The translations under genes and the position numbers were made by a program. From the NCBI GenBank assembly GCA_037042185.1, contig JAXQJY010000032.1, positions 2,914,001 to 2,978,000 on the forward strand: 64,000 nucleotides of DNA, written 5' to 3'. Numbering within the stretch: position 1 is the stretch's first letter; each line of letters starts with the position of its first letter. This DNA comes from Sordariomycetes sp. S80-01Y (Eukaryota > Ascomycota > Sordariomycetes). The notes beneath the pieces were generated by a model that searched no databases, was not told the origin of the DNA, and saw nothing but the letters and a program-made list of their open reading frames with translations. Of this stretch, positions 56,393-64,000 are shown piece by piece.

Positions 56393-58442
56393 ATGGTTGG
56401 ACTCGGACCGAGGCCGCCTCCTTCGCGGAAGGGTATGTGCATCTTCCTTTCGCGTAGTTTAGCTGGAGTATTGTCGTCTTCTGGTGCGCTGAGACAAACG
56501 CTGTGATCATGGCATGACGTTGCGTTGAGTGGCTATCACATGGGATCCGCTACGCCAAGCGGCAGACCTCGAAGATGGGGGGACGTGACGGAAGAGGGTG
56601 TGAGTTCGGAGGAAATCGAGCTTAATGGGCGTGCGCGTGGTTGTCGGGACGGATCGGTGCCATGGAGTGGCCGCCATTTCGTCCGGTGAAAGCGTCGATA
56701 AAACCGCACCCTGCTTCACTCAGTCCCCCCAGCCAAACCCTCACGACCCCCTAAGCTGAAGCCCACAAGAGGTAGCAGCGCCTGACTGACACCATCATGG
56801 CAGGCTCCAAGACGGATATGCCCAAGGAGCTCATCGCTCAGATCCGCCATCTCGAGAGTCTCTTCACCGTGGACACCAAGAAGCTCAAGGAGATCACCGA
56901 CCACTTCATCTCTGAGCTGGACAAGGGTAAGCACGCACCAACAGGCTTCCGGGAAGTCACCTTGCTGATTGCCGAGATAGGTCTCAGCGTTGAGGGAGGA
57001 AGTATTGTATGAATTCACCGCCGTCGTTTGATCCAGGGGCTAACCGCTCCAGCCCATGAACCCAACATGGGTCATGTCCTTCCCCGATGGCTACGAGACG
57101 GGAACTTTCCTCGCCCTCGACATGGGCGGCACCAACTTGCGCGTCTGTGAGATCACCCTGACCGACCAGAAGTCTGAGTTCGACATCATCCAGTCCAAGT
57201 ACCGCATGCCCGAGGAGCTCAAGACCACCAAGAACAACGAAGAGCTCTGGGACTACATTGCCGACTGTCTCTACCAATTCGTCGAGACCCACCACGGCGA
57301 CTGCTCCAAGATTGATGTCCTGCCGCTTGGCTTCACCTTCTCCTACCCCGCCACGCAGAACTACATCGACGAGGGTATCCTGCAGCGGTGGACCAAGGGC
57401 TTTGACATTGCCGGCGTTGAGGAGAAGAACGTCGTGCCCATGTTCGAGGCTGCCCTCCAGAAGCGCGTGAGTCTCGAACCGTGACAAAGCCAGACCGGAG
57501 CTGACCTTAGATAAAGGGAGTCCCCATCAAGATGACCGCCCTGATCAACGACACCACGGGAACCCTGATCGCTTCGGCCTACACCGACACCAAGATGAAG
57601 ATCGGCTGCATCTTCGGCACTGGCTGCAACGCCGCTTACATGGAGGATGCCGGCTCCATCCCCAAGCTCGCTCACATGAACCTCCCTGCCGACACCCCCA
57701 TGGCCATCAACTGCGAGTGGGGTGCATTCGACAACGAGCACAAAGTGCTCCCTAGGACCGACTACGACGTTGTCATTGACCGTGACTCGCCTCGGCCCGG
57801 CCAGCAGGCCTTTGAGAAGATGATTGCCGGGCTCTACCTCGGCGAGATTTTCCGGCTGGTCCTGGTTGACCTGCACGACAACAAGGAGGTCAACATCTTC
57901 GAGAACCAGGATATCTCTCTGCTGCGCAAGGCGTACAGCCTTGACTCGTCCTTCCTGTCCGCAATCGAGGAGTAAGCGAGCAGTGGACCCCCGTCGTCGT
58001 TGATGCTGACATCCGCAGGGATCCCTTTGAGAACCTCCAGGAGACCTACGACTCCTTCGCCCAGAAGCTCAATATCGTCTGCACCCGCCCCGAGCTCGAG
58101 CTCATCCGCCGCCTCGCCGAGCTGATCGGCACCCGCGCCGCCCGCCTGTCCGCCTGCGGCGTCGCGGCCATCTGCAAGAAGAAGAACTACCCCTCCTGCC
58201 ACGTCGGCGCCGACGGGTCGGTCTTTAACAAATACCCGCACTTCAAGGCGCGCGGCGCGCAGGCCCTCCGCGAGATCCTCGACTGGCCCGAGAAGAAGGA
58301 CCCCAAGGAGGAGGACCCGGTCGAGATTCTGGCTGCCGAGGACGGCAGCGGTGTCGGCGCGGCGCTCATCGCCGCCTTGACCCTCAAGCGTGTCCAGGCC
58401 GGGAACCTGGCCGGTATCCTTCACCCCGAGAACTTCAAGTAG
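56393..58442 (+). CDS. hexokinase
   Basis: Phosphorylates glucose and fructose at C6 with ATP; some fungal hexokinases also signal glucose repression. Six exons: 56393-56432, 56804-56926, 56981-57006, 57053-57466, 57517-57971, 58019-58442, giving 493 aa. Exon 1 encodes MVGLGPRPPPSRKG, a typical fungal N-terminus, and intron 1 is long (371 nt). Motifs: LALDMGGTNLRVCEI (phosphate 1), LGFTFSYPATQNYIDEGILQ (sugar site), ALINDTTGTLIASAY (catalytic Asp), IGCIFGTGCNAAYME (phosphate 2) and EDGSGVGAALIAALTL (adenosine site). All key residues are present, so it should be catalytic. An ATG at 56797, spanning the exon 2 acceptor, is in frame and could start a shorter form. Confidence 0.96.
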
Positions 58443-58578
58443 GGATCCAAAGGCGAGTAGCGTCATACCACCTAGAGAAAACAAAAAAGGACGCAAGGTT
58501 AGACGGAAAGCCCTACGTAGTCCTCAAACGGAATTGACCAAGACTCGATCAAGTGGCTTGTACATGGGGTTTTCATAT

Positions 58579-59868
58579 TCAGCCCATAAACGTGCATATG
58601 GGGAGTCTATACTTGTCCAACGTCCAGTATCTCCTCCTCACACCCTCCCACTCCCCCTCGCCCTCCTTGGCCAGGGCAGACATGTCGACGTCGATCTCCT
58701 GCCACTCGACGTCCAAGCCTGCCTCCTCTCCGTGCATCTCCACCACCTTTGTGTAGACGTCGTAGCATATCCTCCGATCCGCGCCGAGGCCATTGAAGAA
58801 GCTGAAGCGCCCGTCCTGATCCAGGATGGCCGGTATCAGCTCGGTGAAGAAGTTGCGCAGCTGCGCGTAGTCCTCGCCGAAGGTGTCGAAGTAGATGGCG
58901 TCGTAGAGCTCCCCCTGCTCCATGAGCTTCGGCACGACCTCCTGCCACCTCCCGGCGTGAATCTTGAAGGCGCCCTCCTCGGGCCCCGACCTCTCCCACT
59001 CGGGACCGAACTTGGAGCCTTGCTTCGAGACGTGCTCGAGCACCGAGGGATGGGCTTCGATGATGTGGTGTTTTGAGGGCTTGTGCTCGGCGAACATCCC
59101 GTCGATGATGCCCATGCCGAAGCCAATGTTCAGGATGCGTTTGCCCGCTGTCTGGTCCGGCAGCAGAGCGGCGACGGAGCGCTTCATGATGTCCGTTTCC
59201 CAGGCCATCATGACGCCGTTCAGATCCTCATCCACCAGCTTTTCTTTATCGTACGTAAGGTTCGATTTGAGGTATTCATCGCTCGTGACTGTCTTCTCGT
59301 TGGCCTCCGGCGCCACAAATGTCGCCTGGTCGTTGCTCTGCCCGCTCTCCGTCTCTTCGCTAGGCTCCGCATCCTTCATCTCTTGGTCTTGATCTCCCTC
59401 CTTCTTCTCACCGTCGTCCTCCTCGGCCTCGCTCTCAAGCTCCTCGTAGCCTTCCAGCAGCGCAAAGAGCATCTCCGCCCTGACGCCAGCATCCATGCAG
59501 AGCGTGTACAGGGCCTGCCTGCCCAGCCTCAGAGCCACGCACCCCGGCGTCTCATTGTTGCTGTCGACGTCGTTCCAGATCGCACCGGCGTAGAAGAGCT
59601 CCTGCACCACCTCCCTCGCCTCCTCCACGCAGCCATCCTCTTCCTCGGACTGATCGCTGGGGTCGGCCGGCCCGCAGGCGCGGATTGCGGCGTGGAGAGG
59701 CGTCTCGCCGGTTGTGGGGTCCTGCGCAGAGGCGGCGTTAGAGCGCTGGGCGAGGATGGTCTTGACGCCGGAGAGATCATGTGCCCAGGCATGATAGAGG
59801 ATGTCGCGGGTCGAGTCGGGGCATTCTGGGGGGATGCGCGCGGGCATGGAGTCGTCGATGGAGGCCAT
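58579..59868 (-). CDS. RMT2: protein arginine N-methyltransferase 2 (Rmt2, delta-N type)
   Basis: Fungal Rmt2 methylates the delta nitrogen of arginine, in yeast on ribosomal protein Rpl12. Intronless, 429 aa; ATG 59868 begins MASIDDSMPARIPPEC. The N-terminal third has ankyrin-like repeats (ETPLHAAIRACG, YAGAIWNDVDSNNETPGCVA). An acidic linker follows, then the SAM-dependent domain with SDEYLKSNLTYDKEKLVD, MMAWETDIMKRSVAALL, RILNIGFGMGIIDGMF (motif I), HIIEAHPSVLEHV, YDAIYFDTFGEDYAQLRNFF and FSFFNGLGADRRICYDVY. It ends in the conserved YWTLDKYRLPIC region. It is divergent from VTC4 with about 600 bp between. Confidence 0.95.
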   Translation of the reverse strand: MASIDDSMPARIPPECPDSTRDILYHAWAHDLSGVKTILAQRSNAASAQDPTTGETPLHAAIRACGPADPSDQSEEEDGCVEEAREVVQELFYAGAIWNDVDSNNETPGCVALRLGRQALYTLCMDAGVRAEMLFALLEGYEELESEAEEDDGEKKEGDQDQEMKDAEPSEETESGQSNDQATFVAPEANEKTVTSDEYLKSNLTYDKEKLVDEDLNGVMMAWETDIMKRSVAALLPDQTAGKRILNIGFGMGIIDGMFAEHKPSKHHIIEAHPSVLEHVSKQGSKFGPEWERSGPEEGAFKIHAGRWQEVVPKLMEQGELYDAIYFDTFGEDYAQLRNFFTELIPAILDQDGRFSFFNGLGADRRICYDVYTKVVEMHGEEAGLDVEWQEIDVDMSALAKEGEGEWEGVRRRYWTLDKYRLPICTFMG

Positions 59869-60481
59869 GGCGGGGTTACGGACGGTCTAAGTAAGAGCTT
59901 TTTCTCAGTTTAATTTTGATGAAATGGAATCTGCAGAAATAGGACAAGAAATCCCCCAATATCCCAGACCAGTCCCGTGTCGCGTGCGCCGCCGTCGTCA
60001 CTTCGGGCCTCACATTAGAACATTCAAAAAATTATGAGCCCCGCGGTGCCGACCAGAGCTCGGCCCCACGTTCGCAGCTTCTAGTCTAGTTATCAGAAAA
60101 AAAGTCCAGGCCTTGCTGGGCATTAAGCTCGCTGGGGCTAGCGCCTCACGTTGTCGTCCTTGACAACCCCATTGGCCAATTGACCGTTGCCGTGATATCC
60201 ACTGCTGCCCGTTGGTGGGGGCACCCTCGATGCGGTGCTTTCGTCACTGCCAGCCTCATCCACGCCTCGTATCTACAAAGCTTCACTGCCGGACAAAACC
60301 ACGCATCTTTAGATTTTCCCTTCTGGTAAGCTCTCTCTGACTCTCCTGCCACATCTCGGCTCAATTGCGCGCTCTTTGCTAACCGCGGCTGATGCTCATA
60401 GTGCACGACCTCCGAACCCGTCAGAGCAGCTGGATACCGTACGCCCGCGCACCATACCAGGTCTGTCCTGGGGTCGTCGTC
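59869..60481. promoter_or_regulatory. divergent promoter region RMT2 / VTC4 with a 5' UTR intron
   Basis: About 610 bp between divergent starts. On the plus strand a donor GTAAGCTCTC near 60326 and an acceptor GCTCATAG ending near 60402 suggest a 77-nt 5' UTR intron of VTC4. An in-frame upstream ATG at 60392 lies inside it. No other gene is seen. Confidence 0.5.
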
Positions 60482-62845
60482 ATGAAGTTCGGAGAGCAGC
60501 TCCGGTCGAGCATCATTCGCGAGTATCAGTGGCACTACATCGACTACGATGAGCTCAAGAAGGAGCTGAAGAACGCGACGGGGCCTCCCAAGGCCGACTC
60601 CGAGCGCAAGGAATGGACCGAGGAGGACGAGACTCGCTTCGTCGAGAGGCTGCACGAGGAGCTCGACAAGGTGCACACCAAGCAGCAGGTCAAGGCCATG
60701 GAAATCCAGAGGCGGATAGCCGTCAGCGAGCGCGAGGTCAAGGAGGTCGTCCAGCGGTTGAACGAGCGCGGCTTGAACGAGACGGGGCCGAGCGAGGAAG
60801 AGTTTATGCTGCTCGAGGAGGATCTCAGCGATATCATCGCCGACGTTCACGACCTGGCCAAGTTCGTCCAGGTCAACTACACGGGCTTCTACAAGATCAT
60901 CAAGAAGCACGACAAGATGACGGGATGGCACCTCCGGCCCGTCTTCGAGACCCGGCTCAAGGCGAAGCCTTTCTACAAGGAAAACTACGACGCGTCGGTG
61001 GTGCAGCTGTCCAAGCTCTACGACTTGGTGCGCACGCGTGGAAACCCGGCCAAGGGCGACAGCGCGGCGGGCGGCGGCCAGGCCAACTTCGTCCGCCAGA
61101 CGACCAAATACTGGGTCCACCCGGATAACGTGACGGAGCTCAAGCTCATCATCCTGAAGCACCTGCCCGTTCTGGTATTCAACGCCAACAAGGAGTTCGA
61201 GCAGCAGGACTCCGCCATCACGTCCATCTACTACGACAACCCCGACAAGTTCGATCTGTACGAGGGCCGCCTGAAAAAGACGGAGGGCGCCGAAGCTATC
61301 CGCCTGCGATGGTACGGCGGCATGCAGAACGAAACCATCTTTGTTGAGCGCAAGACGCATCGGGAGGATTGGACCGGCGAGAAGTCCGTCAAGGCCCGCT
61401 TCAGCATGAAGGAGAAGAACGTCAACAGCTACATGAAGGGCGACCTCCTGCCGCCGGCCATCTTTGAGAAGGCCCGCAAGGAGGGCAAGAAGTCGGAGAA
61501 GGCGATTGCCGAGGACGAGAGGCTCGCCTCGGAGATCCAGTATTCCATCCTCAAGAAGGGCTACGAGCCTGTATGCCGCTCGTTCTACCACCGAACGGCG
61601 TTCCAGCTGCCCGCCGACGCTCGCGTGCGCATCTCGCTCGACACCGAGCTCACCATGGTACGGGAGGACAACCTGGACGGGCGCAAGCGCAGCGGCGACA
61701 ACTGGCGCCGCATGGACATCGGCATCGATTACCCCTTCTCGCAGCTGCCCCCCGAGGATGTCGTCCGCTTCCCCTACGCCATCCTGGAGGTCAAGCTCCA
61801 GACGCAGATGGGACAGGAGCCCCCGGAGTGGGTGAGGCAGCTCATCTCGTCGCACCTGGTCGAGGCCGTGCCCAAGTTCTCCAAGTTCATCCACGGGACG
61901 GCCTGCCTGTTCCCTGACCGCATCAACCTGCTGCCCTTCTGGATGCCCCAGATGGACGTGGACATCCGCAAGCCCGCCAGCCACGACTTCGGCATCCGTC
62001 GTCCGGGCCTGTCGGGCACCACCACCACCTCCGACGACGACGAGGAGGACCTGGACTCGGACGACGAGGTCGAGGTCGAGGCTTCCCGTCCCCCTCCCGC
62101 CGCCCAGTCCAGCGCCCAGGGCGCTCGCCAAAACGGCAGCCGCACCGACGTTGAAGGCCAAACCGTCGACATCCCCGCCGTCAACGAATCGTTCCCGATC
62201 TACGACTCAGACGACGAGTACGACGAGAACTACGAGCTGGAGGAGGCGAGGCGGATCGGCGGCTGGCACTACTACAGGACCATGATTGCCGCCAAGAGTC
62301 GCGACCTCGGCCACGGCGCTCTGAACGCGTTGAAGCTGTTCGTGCCGAGGCCGAGAAGCACGCAAGTCGACCGCAGCGCGAGGCAAGTGCAGCTTTTCGG
62401 CGACGCGCAGATCCAGACCAAGAAGTTCAAGGCGCCCAAGGGGAAGAAGATCTACGTCCCCGTTCGCGTAGAGCCCAAGGTCTACTTCGCCGCAGAGCGC
62501 ACGTTCCTTGGATGGGTAAGTCACTATCCACCTGACCCCTGAGTTTTACTGACCCCCGCATAGCTCGAGTACTCTATCTACATTGCCGCAATTGCCGTCA
62601 CCCTGCTCAACTTCGGTTCTCACCCCACCCGGACTCACTTCCTGGTCTCAGGGGTCTTCACCCTTCTGGCCATCATGAGCTTGGTCTACTCCGTCATCAT
62701 CTACCTGTACCGCAGCCGCTCGATACGCAACCGCAAGGCAGCCAAGTTCTACGACAAGTGGGGGCCCAGCGTCCTGTGCGGCGCGCTCTTCGTCGCCGTG
62801 GCGCTCAACTTTGGATTTGAAGGAAAGGAGCGCGACTTGTGGTAG
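60482..62845 (+). CDS. VTC4: vacuolar transporter chaperone Vtc4, polyphosphate polymerase
   Basis: Catalytic subunit of the VTC complex, which makes polyphosphate from ATP and passes it into the vacuole. Two exons, 60482-62515 and 62564-62845, with a 48-nt intron, giving 771 aa. The start [26 protein letters not shown] is the SPX domain N-terminus. SPX (residues 1-160) includes the basic patch [17 protein letters not shown] that senses inositol pyrophosphate. The tunnel-shaped polymerase domain shows [63 protein letters not shown] and YAILEVKLQ, with basic and acidic catalytic positions intact. An acidic linker leads to a C-terminal DUF202-type domain with three membrane segments, split by the intron ([17 protein letters not shown]). 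The upstream ATG at 60392 is discounted as intronic. Confidence 0.95.
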
Positions 62846-63418
62846 GGTTTGTTTAGTTTTGGGTATCTTGCAAGGATTCTGAATACGGCGTTGCGCTATC
62901 CTTTTGTGTCGCTTGCATCGCGTGGCGGGGCCAGAATAGATTGGACTAGTTTTCTCGAGGATTTTGCGCAGCCATTATTTTCCAAAAGGGGCAAAACATT
63001 AACACTTGTTACCTTGCCCGCTACGACCTTCTTACGACTAGAGCCGTGAAGCGAACCTCGACTCGTATCTCACCCTATCATCTGCGGCTGTCAAACGCCA
63101 GCTTTTTCGGCCAAATTTTCTCAATCCACCAGCACCCACTCGACCTGTCCTGCCTCAAGCTGACACGCAGAGCACTAGCGCTCACGGGGCCGCAAAGTAC
63201 CTTTGTTGGACTGTTCTCGCTAATATGTGCTGTTCGACCCCTCATTCATGGCCAGCTGTCCTTGCCATTCGCCGTGGTGAGGCGGTGGCCAATCCGTTCA
63301 CCCTTGTCAGCTTCGCCGCGGAGTGAACCGGGAAACCTGGCTCAAGGACTGTGACCGGCGAAGCGGCGCCGAAGGTCCGGCCAGCTGACTGCGCTCTCAA
63401 TATATATCCTCTCCTCAT
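62846..63418. other. intergenic spacer VTC4 / PLP-enzyme gene
   Basis: Holds the VTC4 3' UTR and the promoter of the next gene. An AATATATATCC TATA-like element lies near 63399-63409, just before the minisatellite. No other gene is seen. Confidence 0.5.
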
Positions 63419-63554
63419 CTTGTTCCTACCCTCATCTTGTTCCTACCCTCATCTTGTTCCTACCCTCATCTTGTTCCTACCCTCATCTTGTTCCTACCCT
63501 CATCTTGTTCCTACCCTCATCTTGTTCCTACCCTCATCTTGTTCCTACCCTCAT
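63419..63554. repeat. 17-bp minisatellite, eight perfect copies
   Basis: The unit CTTGTTCCTACCCTCAT is repeated eight times without a mismatch (63419-63554). The array lies between a TATA-like element and the ATG at 63594, so it probably sits in the leader or core promoter. It is pyrimidine-rich on the plus strand. Confidence 0.95.
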
Positions 63555-63593
63555 CTGATTTCTATTCCGTAGTAACTGTAGGAACGCTTCGCC

Positions 63594-64000
63594 ATGACTG
63601 CCCTCACACCTCAGTCCGACTTCGGTCAAGCACCGCCGCCCCAGACCCCGTACAGCATCATCACCAACATCCCCAAGTGGAAGAACAGCCAAAGGATCCG
63701 AGACGGGGACTTCAGCATCGTCGCGCAGCTGGTTCACATCTACCCTCGCTTCGGACCGACTCACTTCGTCGCGCAGGTAAGCAAACAATCGCCTTGCGAG
63801 CTCATGCACTGATGCGGCGGCAGCTCGGCACAGAGATCGGCAAGATGTGCGGCCAGGAGGGAAAGGGGTGCCTCGTCTACTTGAACCCCGAGATGGTGCC
63901 TTTTACGTTGCGGCACGCGACGAACCCTCATCGGGAGGAGCACGTGCTCAAGGAGGCGGACATCACGATAAAGGTCGTCGATGTTGCTGGACATCGCGTC
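63594..64000 (+). CDS. cystathionine gamma-synthase-like PLP enzyme, 5' part
   Basis: Partial; runs off the window end. Exon 1 is 63594-63776 (61 codons), a 47-nt intron follows (63777-63823, GTAAGC...GGCAG), and exon 2 opens at 63824. The start is MTALTPQSDFGQAPPPQTP, followed by YSIITNIPKWKNSQRIRDGD, then IVAQLVHIYPRFGPTHFVAQLGTEIG. The pattern of an IPxWK motif, RxRDGD and YPRF before a small Gly-containing helix matches the N-terminus of fungal cystathionine gamma-synthase-like enzymes (transsulfuration, methionine side). The PLP-binding lysine region lies outside the window, so the reaction cannot be confirmed here. An array of 17-bp repeats precedes the gene by 40 bp. Confidence 0.7.

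Noticed and set aside
60146-62161. 671-codon open frame antisense to VTC4
   Set aside because: It mirrors the VTC4 coding frame, is made of Leu/Val/Asp/Arg-rich low-information sequence caused by GC-rich codon use, and matches no family. The sense strand has clear SPX and VTC motifs.

Overview
The window looks like nuclear chromosomal DNA of a filamentous ascomycete (Pezizomycotina, most likely a Sordariomycete). Protein genes are interrupted by short GT-AG introns of about 45-60 nt, coding sequence is GC-rich, leaders are pyrimidine-rich, and the gene set is fungal: alpha-aminoadipate lysine synthesis, VTC polyphosphate polymerase, PMR1 ATPase and RMT2 methyltransferase. I recognise no rRNA, tRNA, CRISPR array, secondary-metabolite cluster or intact transposon. 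Exon boundaries below were placed by eye from reading frame, splice signals and family conservation. Multi-exon models were checked to sum to a whole number of codons. ORFs that lack an ATG were cut back to the first plausible ATG.

Region by region. 1-8.1 kb: patatin-like lipase (-, damaged 5' end), Leo1 of the Paf1 complex (-), Mob kinase activator (+), DUF3237-like protein (-). 8.1-14.2 kb: a long stretch without a recognisable gene, ending in the leader of a bZIP factor (+, 14.2-16.1 kb) that carries a hydrophobic segment after the zipper. 16.1-21.1 kb: a diverged 88-bp tandem repeat, a Sel1-repeat protein (-) and a relic of a small Cys-rich protein. 21.1-28.4 kb: MCM4 (-) and homocitrate synthase (+, 15 exons), divergent across about 2 kb that holds MCB-like boxes near MCM4 and TGACTCA/TATA elements near the lysine gene. 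29.6-34.7 kb: coatomer zeta (+), Sua5 (-), Cog4 (-). 35.1-45.5 kb: PMR1 Ca/Mn ATPase (-), Rad21/Scc1 cohesin (+), tubulin cofactor A (+), THO subunit 7 (-), five-finger CCCH protein (+). 45.5-52.5 kb: gene-poor flanks with minisatellites around an NAD(P)HX dehydratase (+). 52.5-64 kb: uncharacterised Ser-rich protein (+), PP2A activator PTPA/Rrd (-), hexokinase (+), RMT2 (-), VTC4 (+), and the first exons of a cystathionine gamma-synthase-like PLP enzyme (+) running off the end.

These are mostly conserved housekeeping genes, not a functional cluster. Some links are visible: COPI zeta, Cog4 and PMR1 all serve the Golgi; Leo1, THO7 and the CCCH protein act in nuclear mRNA biogenesis; MCM4 and Rad21 both have MluI-type cell-cycle motifs near their starts. 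The least ordinary items are the intron-dense homocitrate synthase with a 21-nt exon and a GC-AG intron, the membrane-tethered bZIP candidate, the array of eight perfect 17-bp repeats 40 bp before the PLP-enzyme ATG, the unusual Rad21 N-terminus, and the damaged patatin 5' end. I found no convincing undescribed multi-gene system.
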